Source: Ceratothoa steindachneri
Taxonomy: Eukaryota > Arthropoda > Malacostraca > Isopoda > Cymothoidae
Direction: 5' to 3'
Length of the DNA: 64,000 nucleotides
Assembly (NCBI GenBank): GCA_963969495.1
Contig: OZ018328.1
Location: 134,199,968 to 134,263,967 of the forward strand
Both the position numbers and the translations under genes were made by a program. Under the pieces are notes generated by a model, which had not been told where the DNA came from, ran no database searches, and saw nothing but the letters and a program-made list of their open reading frames with translations. Every line of letters starts with the position of its first letter. Positions within the stretch are counted from its first letter, which is position 1. Shown piece after piece: positions 48,501-63,999 of this stretch.

Positions 48501-49420
48501 ACAAAAGTTGTACGTGGAGTGTCCTGGGACTTTTGGGCCACCCCGTCAAGCAAGAAGGAAGAAAACTGGATCAAACGAGAGAAAATGGCCTACAGTTTGC
48601 ACGCTCTGGAAGCCTTATATTTTGACTCACAGTGCGCACTTCACAAACCTCTGTAGAGAGACAGCAAAACTTAGTCGCACTAGAAAGAATGACATCAAAT
48701 CTCATTCAGTAGGTTAGTTACAAAAGATTAAATAAAACGGGTGTCATTCGGTAGAGAGTTATCTGCGGAAATGGACCGTTAACAACACAAATACGAACAC
48801 TTTTATATCGTGCAGGATGAACTTATGTTTCCATTCGGCATTATGACTTTCATCCGGATGAGGAATCTACTCAAACAACATAATTTTATCCCCTTACTCA
48901 CCAAAAGACGAAGCATATATTTCACTCACAGTTCATTCAATTACGCAAGCCCTCACGAAACACCATTTTCCCCTGACTCCAGGTTATAAACCTTCATCGA
49001 ATTGGGTTGACGATTAAATCAGTCATTACGGTATACCGCTTACCGAGTTGCTCATATATCCCGCAAAAGTCACTTTTAAGGGCGCCTAGTCGAAACAGCA
49101 GGGACATAGCAATAACTATCTCGATACTACAGCCATTTGTTTTACTTTCCTTTTAATTATAAATTTCTATTCGTTCCAAAGATTTCAATTTTACAAGAGG
49201 GCGCGTAGGTAATTGAGAATATATGAATCGTCTCTTGTATTTGACAAGTCAAGATTCCATTGTGGAATTCTGTAAATAGCCATAAAGTGTCCCATGTGGA
49301 ATTCATATGAAGATTTGAGTCATTTAAAGACATATGCTTTAGGATTCAAAATATTTTCTAAAACAAATCACAGTCGTGTTTTATGTACAGATTTTTAAGT
49401 ACGAGGAAAATTTTTATTAC
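48501..49420. other. Unassigned interval
   Basis: No gene or repeat family is recognised. Frames at 48456-48717 overlap the SINE end and look random. Confidence 0.4.
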
Positions 49421-49424
49421 TGTG

Positions 49425-50400
49425 TGTAAAAAAATGGCTACATAAAGCCGGAGAAGCGAGCCCCATGAAGAGACTCGTGGGAACGGTAGCCTGCGAATAA
49501 CCGTAACTGCCTACCCTGTTTGATCTCCCCGCCGCTTAGGTAGTTGGAGCGACCATCTGTGTTAAGGGAACCACCTAAGGCCTTTAAACGACGCTCTAAC
49601 GATCCAATTACCTACGAGATCCATAAACCTGTGGTTATGTCACAAAAAAGTGATGCTAGTCAAAAGGCACGCCAAGGAGTGTGCCGTTTGAGGGTCTCAC
49701 TAATTTACAAGCCAACTTGGGCACCTCAGTGCCAACCTCTGCACTTAGATGGGGCGGTGGTCCGCCTATAAATAAGCCCCGGAAAGAAAGAGTAGGGATT
49801 AGAATTCGGTAAAAAGACGAATTTTCAGTTCGTGAAGATCGATCCTTCAGCCAGACAAGACGATTTTCGTGAGAAACGATAGGATCAGATTGAGAAGATC
49901 GATTCCCCCTCCCCGTGCTGAATTAACATAAATCGTTAAGTTTTGTATCGGTGCCATACCGAAGAATCCTTTACAGACTTAGAAGAAGTCTGAGTGGAGA
50001 AAAGTAAACCCGCTCACACTCGACTGACTCTCACATCTCAAGCTCCGTAAGAGTGAAAGGAGAAGAACCCAGTCCCAACGAGGTTCCGTTCTTTAATTAC
50101 GGTAAAAATCTCACCGAATACCCAATAATCTAGTTGGACACTCTACGTTGAAGAATAAGACACCAAGAAGCTTCAAGATTATCCAGAAGAGGACTCTTGG
50201 AGCGAAGAGCACTATAACTCTCTCCGTCTTCTTAACTTAACCAGAGGCAAGGTTGCAATGAGAAGTTGACAGCGCCCCACCTCGCTCTATCCATCACATC
50301 TCGGCGAAATTCGATCATCGGCACTCCAAATCCCCGAAGTGCGACATAAGCCCCCCAACGACCTCCGGCAACCCCTGATCCCGTCTGTCATGTGAGTTAG
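49425..50400 (+). promoter_or_regulatory. Promoter-like or solo-LTR-like GC-rich block
   Basis: About 950 bases of balanced composition inside AT-rich DNA. TATAAATA at 49767-49774 is followed about 30 bases later by purine-rich sequence and a long stretch without long open frames. The block ends near CTGTCATGTGAGTTAGC (50386-50402), which contains a good splice-donor word (GTGAGT). Two readings fit: promoter plus first noncoding exon of a host gene or element, or a solo LTR with U3, R and U5. I could not find convincing TG...CA ends with a target duplication. Confidence 0.35.
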
Positions 50401-50939
50401 CAAGGACATTTAAATTCATATTGCAATAATATGAGGTTAGTATGTTTCACGATTTAATAGAAGTAAAGACAATTGTGTGTGAAATTCAGTCATATTTGTT
50501 GTTAAAAGAGAGTACTTTAATTTAATGTTTAACGCTTATCAAAAAGGGTCACGATAAAAATACTAAGCGGCAATTGGTTTATTTACCGGGAGTCTATTTG
50601 TTTATTTTTGTCATTGAAGACATTGTAATAGGCCTAGTTGCCAACCAGGATAGTTTAGGTTAGCTTAGGACGAAGATATAAATGTGATTACTGTTTCTTT
50701 TTCATAGTTAAATGTTAAATTTAAAATATATGTTTATTTTGGCATAATTCATGTGTATTTCCTTATCTCCTTACGTGTTGAAGCGGCTCTTCCTTAAAAC
50801 AACAAAATTCACACTCTTAGATCAAAGCCTACTTCATCAAAGAAGTAAATCACAAACACAAGCTATCCTACGACACTGTGTAATGGAAAGATTGGAACAT
50901 ACTCTGAAGATTTTTCAATAGCGCCCATCTGAAGATTGC
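50401..50939. other. Unassigned AT-rich interval
   Basis: No recognisable feature apart from AT-rich composition. Confidence 0.4.
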
Positions 50940-51365
50940 CTACGATGGCATAAGTCTCCTTATTCTGAAGAAAGAAGGAATGAGATAGAAAGAAACGGGG
51001 AGAAAGGAGTTGGAGAAAGGATGGGGATGGAAAAGGTGGGAGGGGTGGGAGGGGAGTGGATGAGAGATGAAGAGCATGTCACCGAAGGAAGCGAGAGAGA
51101 GGAACACAGCGTAAAGGCAATTTTGGACATATATCACTACTCCTCCACCTTCTCGATATTGTCAACCTATAGTGGAACATCGGATAACCGGGGATTACAA
51201 ACTCACCCTGGAATTCTCAAGTGTTTTATGAAGCCAAGTTTCCACGATGGCTAAAATATCTATGCAGGTATCACTGACTAACATGACCAGAAGTTCGTCC
51301 CTCTTGTTCCGTATCGACTTGGCTTTAAATAATAAGAATTTAAGTAAACGGGGGCTATGGCACAT
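50940..51365 (-). pseudogene. LINE endonuclease domain remnant
   Basis: N-terminal apurinic-type endonuclease of a CR1-like LINE on the minus strand. From about 51355 down: KFLLFKAKSIRNKRDELLVM (family form LxILYxNARSIRNKxDEL), then SDTCIDILAIVETWLHKTL, containing the catalytic Glu of the ETW motif. Two stops follow, then REGGGVVIYVQNCL (family form GGGVxIYVxN). Downstream of this the sequence becomes Phe/Pro/Ser-rich and no longer matches. The polymerase half is absent. It could be the 5' part of the CR1 family whose truncated copies lie at 32.5 and 42.7 kb, but there is no overlap to test that here. Confidence 0.8.
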
Positions 51366-53500
<2,135 letters not shown>

Positions 53501-53551
53501 TTATTGCTTTCCTCACGTGCCACTTTGTGAGTTTTTTATTATATATATATA

Positions 53552-54480
53552 TTTTTTTAGGATAAATAAGCAGGCTAAATTTAGGAAGTTCCTTATTATA
53601 TATTAACTTATTGGTACCGACGTTTCGGGTAGGAACCCATTCTCAAGATATGAGATTATAAATATATACAGACATAACAATTTTTTAGAAAAGTTATCAG
53701 ATATTTATAAATTAGTTATATGGGAAAAGGGAAGCAGCAGAGGTGGTAATATTCAAATTATGCAAATGCAGAGCTTTTAACTATTAGGAAATAGGAAATA
53801 TTTTTTTTTTTTTAAATAAAACTGAGATTAATTAGTTTTGGGTGTATTTATTGTAAAAAGGGGGAGATAATAGAAATACTTGAAAAATAGGGGTTGTTTT
53901 TGCGGGGAGTGGATTTGGCGTGCGTAATTCGTGGGTAATTATAGTTGTAGTAAAAGTGGAAATGAGTTTGTGTCTGAGTTTAAAGTGTGGTTTTTAAATC
54001 TAATATAAAGAGATTCCAGTGTACGTAGTTGGTTTTCATTGTTTGTTGTATCTTTAATTGAAAAAATATTTAAGTTGGTTTATGGAGTGGATGTCTGTTT
54101 TCGTAGTGTATTCGGATAGGGAAGAATTCAGGAGTAGTGAGTGGGGCTCCAGTTCTGTTGTTGATGCCTAAATGTGCGCAAATACGCGTATGTAGTGAGC
54201 GCTGTATCGATCCCAAATACACCTCGGAATTACATCTCGAGCAGGTGAATTCATATATGGTGGAGGATCGAAGCAGCGTTGGTATTTTGTCGTTAATGTT
54301 GAAAAGATGTTGTACTATGCGTGTGTTTTGAAAAGTGATATAAAATATGTTGCAGGAACTGAATGTTTAAGAAATGCTGAGAGTTTAGCCCAGAGAAGTG
54401 AATTGAGGGGTCATATATATGGGAGAGGTACAATAATGAACTTCCTAAATTTAGCCTGCTTATTTATCCTAAAAATAAGT
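53552..54480 (-). mobile_element. Penelope-like fragment framed by an inverted repeat
   Basis: A segment with matching ends: 53554-53597 reads TTTTTAGGATAAATAAGCAG and GCTAAATTTAGGAAGTTC, and 54433-54475 is the reverse complement with one or two changes. Between them, on the minus strand, is the GIY-YIG end of a Penelope-like protein (54070-54345) followed by a 3' region containing CCTACCCGAAACGTCGG near 53630, a word common in these elements. No reverse transcriptase is present. Confidence 0.75.
54070..54345 (-). pseudogene. GIY-YIG endonuclease end of a Penelope-like protein
   Basis: Minus-strand frame: IVQHLFNINDKIPTLLRSS, TIYEFTCSRCNSEVYLGSIQ (GIY part as IYEFTC, YIG part as VYLG), then RSLHTRICAHLGINNRTGAP and a stop at 54070-54072. 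The Arg and His positions after the YIG part are kept. The usual catalytic Glu/His second half (SxIxEH) is absent because the frame ends early. It differs from the copies at 10.8 and 19.5 kb, so at least three Penelope lineages are present. Confidence 0.75.
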
Positions 54481-54516
54481 ATAACCTTGGCAACAGGCAA
54501 CCCCTCTGCTCTATTA

Positions 54517-54527
54517 ATATATATATA

Positions 54528-54600
<73 letters not shown>
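54517..54600. repeat. (TA)n tract, left flank of the DD37D mariner
   Basis: About 40 TA units with one CT interruption near 54529. It separates the Penelope fragment from the DD37D element. Confidence 0.98.
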
Positions 54601-54605
<5 letters not shown>

Positions 54606-54727
54606 AGGTGCATAAGGCATTTGAGGACAGATTTATACTTACACAAAAATGACTCTAAGAAACAGATAATAATGTCTTTTTACTGAAAAAGTTGTAAGGA
54701 TAAGAATAAATATATTGATTTGTAATT

Positions 54728-55761
54728 TTATTCAATAAAGTCTCTTTCAGCTTCGATAACGGCTTCTATGCGATGTCTGAATTGCCTAGTTGCTAGGATC
54801 AAGTGGTTCTTGTTCATATTGGACATTACTCTGACTATGGAGGCCTTAAGGGGTTCTTTAGTGTTATGAGGGTGCTCATTAACCCCCTTTCTCAACTACG
54901 CTACATACAGAGTAGTGCAATGGATTTAGATCTGGTGAGCTAGGAGGCCAAATGTCAGGGGTTATGTGATCATGAAAATTTTCCGCCATCCATTCCTGCG
55001 TTGCTTGAGCGTTGAGTGATGGTGTCGAGTCTTGTTGAAACACATAAGGTCTTCCGTTGCGTACATTGTCGATCCAGGGCTTAACCATCTTTGGCCTCTA
55101 ACTAATTGCAAACTTTGTAGACGAAGGATCTAGCGACTTTTAAAAATCATGCTATTTCTAAATTGCTATTTTCAGCCTTTATAGCCACGATAACCAGGGT
55201 CGGCAAATCAAAAAACTCAGCTCTAAAAAACCCGGGATTTATTTCCATATTTTGGGGGCTTTTTCAAGTGAAATTAGAAGACCCCCGGCTTTGTTTTGTT
55301 TTTTCAAAATTACATTTTTTTCCAGGAAATAAATTCTACTTATCACTATTTTACTCAAAATTCATATTTATGTTTATAATTTCAACAAATACGTATCAAA
55401 TTAAAGTTATTTCTCTGATACTGACTCAGAATAATTCATCTCTCCTTCTACAGGTTATGCTATCATTGGATATGGGTACCCCAAATTCTTGGTCAGTGAT
55501 CTGTTACTGTGATCTATTCTTACTATAATATAATTATTAAACTAATTAATTATTAATACTATCTAGAAATAGCGATAGCTATTATTTTTCTAAGCTATTC
55601 TAATGCTTGTAGCCTTTGTGTTTTGAAAACACCCAAGATTTGAAAACCCCCAGAATAAAACCCGGGTTTTATTTGGCTTTTTCAAAATTTGGGGGTTTTT
55701 TGCTAACCCTGACGATAACTGCGTGCCTGTTCATTTCTTGTGTAAGGATAGGGTCTGCCAT
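54728..55761 (-). pseudogene. DD37D (maT-like) transposase pseudogene
   Basis: Minus-strand start Met at 55761: [20 protein letters not shown] lies across the hAT insertion point, then AENSNLEIA, a stop, and FLKVARSFVYKVCN, the helix-turn-helix of this group. The sequence then jumps to MVKPWIDNVRNGRPYVFQQD (55088) and WPPSSPDLNPLHYSVCSVVE, ending EAVIEAE..FIE and a stop at 54728-54730. From the QQD Asp to the position of the third catalytic residue there are 37 residues, the DD37D spacing; that residue is His here (LHY for LDY). Missing middle (including the first catalytic Asp), a stop and the changed catalytic residue exclude activity. Confidence 0.82.
55195..55711. mobile_element. hAT MITE with perfect 8-bp target duplication
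   Basis: A 517-bp insertion flanked by ACGATAAC at 55187-55194 and 55712-55719, an exact 8-bp duplication as expected of hAT. Termini: CAGGGTCGGCAAATCAAAAA and, inverted, CAGGGTTAGCAAAAAACCCC. Subterminal words AACCCGGG, GGGGGCTTTTTCAA and AAAACCCCCAG recur in inverted orientation. It has no long convincing open frame. It interrupts the DNA-binding domain of the DD37D transposase, so it is the younger of the two. Confidence 0.93.
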
Positions 55762-55818
55762 TGATAATTCTGATAATAATAAAAATAACATATGTCCCCA
55801 AATACCTTACACACTCTT

Positions 55819-56160
<342 letters not shown>

Positions 56161-56199
56161 CAGAGGGGGGGGGGGTTGTGTGAGTGAATGTGTGTGTGT

Positions 56200-57500
56200 T
56201 TGTTTGTGGTTGCAAAAATCTTTTTACTTGTTACTTTCTGCGTCACATTTTTTATCTGCAATATTTCCTGACGCCTGATTTTTTCCTTTATTTCAGTGTA
56301 CGTACTAAGGTGTGTCTTTCAAAAATATAGATGTATATTTCAGGAATTATTTGAGTCATTTATATTCTTATGTTGTTAGCTCCTCCATTTCTTTCTTTAA
56401 ATTAATCACTTCTCTTTTTATATTGATTCTTATATTTACATTCGTCACTTTTTATTTAGAAATAAAACCAATTTTAGAATAAATATCTGCGATAGCACAC
56501 AAAACTTGAATTTACTTACAACGATTGCAACTGAGCATCTTTACGGCAAAATAAACAATATTCGTCCTGCTACGACCACTAAAAGACTTACTTACAACGA
56601 ACTCCTTAATGGAATCACTTTCTATAAAAGCGCCTGCCAAAAATAAATCCCTGCACAATCAGTTATTCAAACAGAGTAAAAGCACAAAAGGCCTCTTAAT
56701 TGAGTCGTAACTCGATCTAATTCACCGACCCATTTAGCGCTTCCCTTGTTTGAACAGCATAATTATTCCCCTCTTTGCAATCCAATCCTGCAATATGCCA
56801 GCCCCTCTCTGCAATGATCGGCTAACCTCATCCTTCCTCTCCCATTTCAGTATGGGTCACGCGTCATTGCAAAGACAAGCCCTTAATCACTCTATTCATT
56901 GCAAGCTGATTAAGACCTAACCGTCGGTTAATAGTTTTGCAACATCGAAAACGTTGATATGAATTGCTCGCTCAATTGCACGGTTCATGAACCCTTCCAC
57001 GCCGCCCTACTGGGTGTGTTTTTTTGGAGTTTTTTATCGTGGTGTGTTTGCACGACTTCCCTCTCGCTTTCTCACAATCCCTGTGTGTGTAACCTTCCCC
57101 GTAACAATCCCTTCCCCCCTGCCTCCCGTTCCCTTTCTCTCAATTTATTCGCTTTATCTTGCTTCCCCATTCTGCCCCTCCCTGTTTTTAACCTCCCATA
57201 TTCAATTGCCAGCTTGATTTCTTCAGTGACGAGGGTCTTCTCCCTTCGATTTCTGATACTCACTCCGTTGTGCCATTCGCTTGTTGAATCAATCGACGGG
57301 GAGAATCCATCAGAGCGCTTATTGCGACGCTGCATATGTTTTGCCAACGTGATTTTTATACAAAATAGAAATTTAATTTTAATGTTTTATAAATCATTAG
57401 TTTTAATGGCTGACATTATAATAAATACTATGAAATTCCATTTTAAGACCATTTTTATAATGGAGAATGGACAGATAAAGAGAAAAGTGAACAAATAAAA
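56200..57500. other. Probable single-copy DNA, no gene confirmed
   Basis: Less AT-rich than its surroundings, with pyrimidine-rich stretches at 56980-57220. The 179-codon plus-strand frame (56959-57498) is Ser/Leu/Phe/Pro-rich at first and then AT-driven, with no domain. TTTCAG words occur (56846) that could be splice acceptors, but no exon pair can be built. Confidence 0.35.
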
Positions 57501-60500
57501 AAATGGGTAGAAGGAAAAAGGTTAAGAATCACAGACAGCGAAAGCGAACCCGCTAAAATAGTGTCAATTTTCTATTTGAGATTATTTTTGATTCAAATTA
57601 AAGAATAACATCCTGATTATCGTTAGATACAGTAGATTCCCTGAAGTGCATATTGATAGCAGAGTCTAATTAATTAGAAGTGGGTTCCTTAGTCACTGGT
57701 AAATAGCAACTTAAAAAAAAAACAGGTTTTGACAGTCGATATATGAATGCCTCAAAATTATACGCATGAGTACCCTAGGAAAGGTTATCGTGATTACGGC
57801 AACTGTTAATTTGTATCACAAATACTTTTAACAACGTTTTGGAAGGCCGCGCATCTCTATACGGTTAGTTAACAATTGGTCCTCCACCAATGCCTTGAAT
57901 TATTAGTGGATTAACCATTTATATTGAAGACAACTCAGATGGGAGGATATGAATGTAAAATTAACACTGAAACCATGTGATTTATTTGGCTTTAGCGATT
58001 TAAGACCCATTTTATTAAATATATGGAAGAAAAATCAGATTAAAGTAATCTATTAGTTTTAGGCTCACGTCGGGAAAAAATAAGATAGAACAATGAATAG
58101 ACTATGAGAAAGGACTGTGCACTTTTGAGAAAGAATGATATAATAAATTTTATCTAGAGGTTTCAATATCTCTTGACAGGGATTCGACCACAAGAAGAGA
58201 AGAACGACATTGATTAATTGTCGGAAATCATGGCCCCCTCCCCCTGAAAAAAAGTGACAAGTCGTTTAAGCTCTAATGGCGAGCCGCAATAGATAAAATT
58301 AAATCAAGTAATTTATTCTTTTGAAGCAGCGGTGTAATTAGATTGGTGAGAAACCCTTACGTCTCAAACAAGATCAGCAAACGTGGATCAATCTGATTTA
58401 CTCTGAATAGATGAGGGGAATTAATATTTAGAAAGACTTTTTTTAATTACATCAAGGAATTAACATTACTTATTTTGGCCATTTCTCTTAATGGGTCATT
58501 TTCTTGTTTGTGACTTCAGTACGTATGTATTGACCTAAATAAATAGTCGTTGATCATCGCTCAGATCCTTCTAAATAAGACAAAGGCACAACTCTATAGG
58601 GCTCCAAATTTTGCCAAAGATAACTTTTCCCACCCTATTCCCGTTTCCATAAACATTCTGGCATCTCAAATTCGGGTGAACAAACTCCCCCTTTCATCCC
58701 CTCGAAACTGTGTATGTGTTTTTTGTAGTCCTTTCTCTCTGTTTTAATCTGTGGCTAGAGAGGGGAAAGCGTCAGTTGATATTGTTGCCACTTGTTTGGT
58801 TTTTAGCGTGTTTTTTTTTTAGTTGGGCGTGCGTCTCTTTCTTCCCTTTCTCCTCTCTCTCTCATTCTTTCTGTCACCCCGATTATCAAGAACAGGACTC
58901 CCCTCAATTTTCTTCTTCCTAAGCTTACTCTATCAATTATTATGCCATCCTCACCAGTTCAAGACCTCGGCCATCTCGGAAAACTATAATTGTTATAGGC
59001 AGGTTATTCGATGATTTAATACATAATTTTATTTATAAGAGTGACTGGTCCTTCTGGTTGCCTCAGATTTTAATTATTACTTATCAGTCATATTTGCATA
59101 GAAAAATAAATTGCGCCCTCTTCTTTACCTCTTCTTTCTATAGAAGTTTGCCACACCAAAAACAAAGCAAACACGATTTTCTCCCATCATACGAAACACG
59201 GACAAAAATATTAAGAATAAAGCCGACGGCTGTTGAGGAAAACCCACAAATCTATCGGTTTTAGCCCCACGTTTTTTATAAACATTATTTCGATCTATCA
59301 AGAACCGTTCACGCATAAACCTTCGTTTTATTTCATCGGAAAGGTTATCGATTTTAACACTCCTCTCCTTCATTCATCATTACAGCATCAAAGAAGCCCC
59401 CTATTAAGCTCCAACTCACTTCCCCCTTCCCTTCGTTGCCGTCCTTCCCTCATATCTAAGAGTTGAGTTCATTGCTGGCCTTCTTGCCGCATTGCACAGG
59501 GGAGTAAGTCAGAGGCTTGTGTAGCCTTAGTAAAATTATATATATTAGGAATATGAAGAGACATGGTGATTCTGTACAGCCTTTTCATGTACCGCTCTAT
59601 TAGAGGTATTATCAACGAAAAAATATTAAATATAAGCAAAAGGAAGATAAGTGAACAGAATTATTGATAAAAAAGACTGAATGGGGAAATCAAACGAGGA
59701 AGTTTATTTAGCGAATCAAAAGAGGGAGGGGAAACAGATATAGTGGTTAAGGAATCGATACATACAAATTTCAAAACCTCCGAAATAAGAACTAGCACTC
59801 CCTTGAGGGATATGTAAAACATTATGTCTATATTTAGCGAGAGTTAAATACCTCAGACAGGAGAAAATAGTTTGCTCTGAAATTGACCTACAATCTCTAA
59901 CTCAATTAGTTCCTAGTCAGTAAAGGGGACCATGTAAATACAACATCTTCGTGGAAGGTAGATATATTAGAGCCTAATCTAGTGGGTGCTGAGCCCTTCG
60001 CGGCATACCTCTCGCCCCAAAATTAAGTAGTTGGTTGTGTTAAACCTGCTGCTTATTGTTGTGATTATTGGAAGAAGCCCAGTTAGTTTCTTAGCGACTG
60101 CGCTGTTTCCGAGTGCTTTTGCACGTTTGTAAGAGTATATGTCTGGGTGAGCTAAGGTTTGACAAATCGCGCTAAAAGGGAATTTAAATAAGTGAGAGTG
60201 ATTGAGAGAGTAAGGAAAGACAGGAAAGCAATTTGATATTGTATATAAACATCCCTACTGTATAGGCATGAACCTTAACTAGATGAGCTATGAAGGTTAA
60301 AATTGTCAGGGAAAAATTATAGAGACTTTGATGTGTCGCAAGCCAACTTTCTTAGAAAGTGATTACTGTTAAAAAATGTGCTGCCGTTTTCTTCTGATAT
60401 TTATTCATTTCTAAAATTAGAAAGAGCGCAGATATTTTCTCACAGAGGGGGCAATAGGACAGCAAACGTACTTGCCCATGAATTAAAGGCAAACGGATAA

Positions 60501-63500
60501 AAATATACCCTAAATAGTCCGGAATTCGTAGAGAAAATATGAAACAGCACAGTATAATTCTCATTTTGTCTTTGCTCCTTAAAGATGTGAAATGAATAGT
60601 TTTCAAGAGATCGATCAGAAACACATCTAGAAGCTAAATAACAGGAATTATGGCAAGAGAGAGCGAGAAAGAGGGAAGTATGTTGGTGAGAAACTTCATC
60701 ATTAACGAAATGACAAAAATAAGGGAGAAAATTACAAGACCTTTTACTTAGCCATGAGTTTCCACTGACCGATTGGCACATGGATATTCCATGTAGCCTT
60801 AAGAAAAAGAGGACAATTAACTCTTTCAGATGTTTACGTGCTTAACGTAGATTTAAAAATGTCAGGATTCAGTTCCAAAGGCAGAGAAACACCTTTTCTA
60901 TAACGATTATATTAAATCGTCATGGGCGACTTCCTCATGGCTTCAATGGGTTTTAAAACTCGACATGCTATCAGAAAATGCTCTTAGCCAGTAACTGATA
61001 TAGTTAAATCTATGTTTCCAACTGGGATCATATCTATTCCTCTTCGGTTAGCAAACGTTCATTCAAATTTGCCATTCTACTTAAATCTACTATGTAAGAC
61101 TCAAAGGCCTTGGGGGTGAATATCTAGGTTTGGAAGCGGGCCAATTTTGTAAGAGTAAAGTAGATTGGCCCAGAGAGTAGGTAATTTTTGTAAGAGTAGA
61201 TAGAAGGGCATGAATATTTATTGTATAAAATGATGAATATTAAATTTAACGACTTTATTTGGATAATCATGATACCGCAAATTAAAATGCTGTAAAAAAT
61301 TCTAATATATGTTAAGATTCTGCTGTCGAATCGTGATTTCTCCACCATCTTTAAGGTGAGGATGGTTGAGATATAAACATATAAGTGAATTTTTATGGTG
61401 TTCTTCCAAACTTTCAGTATTATATTTACTCTCCCTAAGTTTTTCAATTAATCGTTATAGAGGAGAGTTCTTCTACTCCATTTATGTTGGTCTCACCTGA
61501 TGTAATTCTACTTCCACCGATATTTCTTGTAATTTATTGGATTCTCTTACCGACACTCATAAGTGGAACATTAGAAATTCCCAGATGGAAGCTGAGGATA
61601 CATAAGCGTGTCCAATGGATAGAAAAGCTTAAGCTCAATGCCAAAAACTCTCTTTCCACTTATTCCATTAAATTCATATCTTTGTTTATAGTTTTGATTG
61701 TTCATCTTGGAGCTTAATAATCTCTTAAACTCTTCATTTAAGATTGCATCCTATATTCATTTCTTTCTATTACCTACCATTATTTATTCCTATATCAATC
61801 GTACGCGATAAATACAAAATATATTATGCCTACATCTCTTATCCAAGCAGATGTGTTTGCCTTAAGAACAAGTAAATGTTCTTTGTAACGAACTGCGAAA
61901 TTAGCAAACGAATAAAATATACAGAACATAGCTGAAAAGATAAAATATCCATAAAACTAAATGTAGACATAGATATATTCTATTAAGGATAGAATTTATT
62001 TATCAATTTTGCTTTTAGGCGAGTTTCACGCGAAATTTCATTATACTTAAATATTTTAAGGAGAAAGGGAACAATGTATTCACTCTTAGAGGCTTTCTTG
62101 CATTTATTTTTATATGCTATATTTAGCATTCTGCATGTCATTATCTATTGTATTTTTCTCTGTTCTTTATAATGCTGAAGCTATTGGATGTCTCACAAAA
62201 ATCAGTGAATAATGCCGAGGGTTATTATAATCGGTCATGTCGAATCTTGGTGTGCGAAGGCCTTTGCCCACAGTCTTCCTCTTTCTTCCATTCCCTTTTT
62301 CTCTTCCTCCTCAGCAACGCCTTCAGCCCTCCTTTACACCGCTTCTGTCATCATTATCTCGATGAGTCCGAACTGCGCTGTCGATGAGAAGAAAGCTCCT
62401 TAAATTCACCGGATCGAAGCTCGTTCGATAACGCCGTCTCCAACGTTCGAAAACAATTTAGGATTAAATGTTTGTCGCTTTATGTTAGCAAAGTTTGTAA
62501 TCCAAATAAGCATTTGAAACATTTAGTTACGAGCAACGACGCCGGTTTTCCCTTAATAATTGGATGAGGAAATCGAAAACGGCTATATGAAAAGAGGGAG
62601 ATTTGGGCGAAAAACATTCGTTCTCCTCTGCTTATTTTTAAGATTTCGATGGATGATTACATTTGGGGAATTAGTTGATTACATCGATGTGTCTGCTCGT
62701 TAATTGGACAAACTTTTCGAACTTTTATTGTGAATAAAGTTAGTGTCGCTATTTTATTACGACTGGGAATAGCCATGTTCTATGAGTCCTTTGAAACGCG
62801 TCAAGGAGGGAGTATTAAACTTCTTAACATTGATAGAGGTATAAACACCGGTTTCCTATGCCCATATCTATGTGCAACTCCAATTTTTATTTTAAGTATG
62901 CATGTATATGCATATATAATATTTTTTATATAAAGTTTTTTTAAATTGTCTTTAGCCGTTTTGAGGCGTAATTTGCAAAAATTAGAGTAAGATAAACAAA
63001 TTGTATGTTTTTGTAGAGTAAATTATAGAAGGAAGAAATGTAGCACAGAAAGGACAAGGCGTTGGAAACCTAACAGAAGAAAACTAATATTCATAAATAG
63101 TAGATCCAATTTTAATTAAACAGGTGGTCATAATTGAAGCATAGTTGTGCTCATTCCAGAAAATACTTTGTAGTGTATACACAAGACAAGCTATATTAAG
63201 AGCTGTAGGAGTGAAAACTAATCGAAAATGATAACAATATTATCAGAAAATCTACTGACTATATTTAGACTGAGAAACAGACAAAAGGTAAATTTTCGAA
63301 ATATGTCCCTTTGGTTAATTAATAGTATGAAAACTTGTTAGAAATTGAGTTGGTGTTACGAGCGGCTAATCAACATATATATATATCCTCAGCAGTATAT
63401 TATTATATATTCTCCTTTAAGTTCGTTTATAGTTGAGAAGAAATAAAAATTAAAAGACCACCATTTAATAACCCGTTTTGTACTTTGAGGAATAATAGGC

Positions 63501-63999
63501 TCATTGAATTTCATCTGATGTTAAAGTACCTTTATGCTGGTGGCCACAAAGGAAAGGATACTCATCACCAATATGGTTTCACACCTAAAACAAATTCATG
63601 CTTTATAAAATTATATCAGCAAGGAATTCAATTCAGTTTTCAAATTGCATTTAAATGGTTAGTTTGAAATGGGAGAATTATTTGTATTTTAATGTAGAAT
63701 AAGGAAAGAATGAGAAACTATCAGACAGACAGGTAGATTGTCACCCGTCAAAACCAACAGTGAGAGAATGCGGACAGGGTTAGCGCTCGAGAGGACACGT
63801 CTATAGCATTAAAAGGAATTAATTAAATCGAGCTATACGACGACGAAATTAGCAATGGTAAGTGAAGGAGGAAAGGGGGAAAGAGTCTTTAGGAAAAGTG
63901 AATTAGAGAACAATTAGGAAAAAAAGTCGTTAAAACTTGGAAACTTCTCACTCTTTTAAAACCAATTAGTCAGAAGGGGCGAGCGAGGAGCTCGTTTCT
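57501..63999. other. AT-rich, repeat-poor tail of the window
   Basis: About 6.5 kb with no recognisable transposon and no long microsatellite, in contrast to the preceding DNA. Short CT-rich blocks occur at 58800-58920, 59350-59460 and 62270-62340. Mixed-composition stretches (for example 62400-62720 and 63720-63999) look like ordinary single-copy sequence, possibly intronic or regulatory. I see no coding region that I can support. Confidence 0.4.

Larger units (their letters stand above)
54601..55818 (-). mobile_element. DD37D mariner-like element inside (TA)n, split by a hAT MITE
   Basis: The outer ends match as inverted repeats: the left end has GTGCATAAGGCATTTGAGGACA (54609-54630) and the inverted right end GTGTGTAAGGTATTTGGGGACA (about 55791-55812). 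Both are followed outward by (TA)n within a few bases. Length without the 517-bp hAT insertion and its 8-bp duplication is about 0.7 kb, much less than a full element, so the middle of the gene is deleted. The remaining coding parts are described separately. Confidence 0.82.

Noticed and set aside
56959..57498. 179-codon frame as a host gene
   Set aside because: Low-complexity first half and AT-driven second half; no family resemblance.
60005..60060. 5S rRNA-like words (CTCTCGCCCC, AAATTAAGTAG)
   Set aside because: Only short interrupted matches; much weaker than the site at 14.3 kb.
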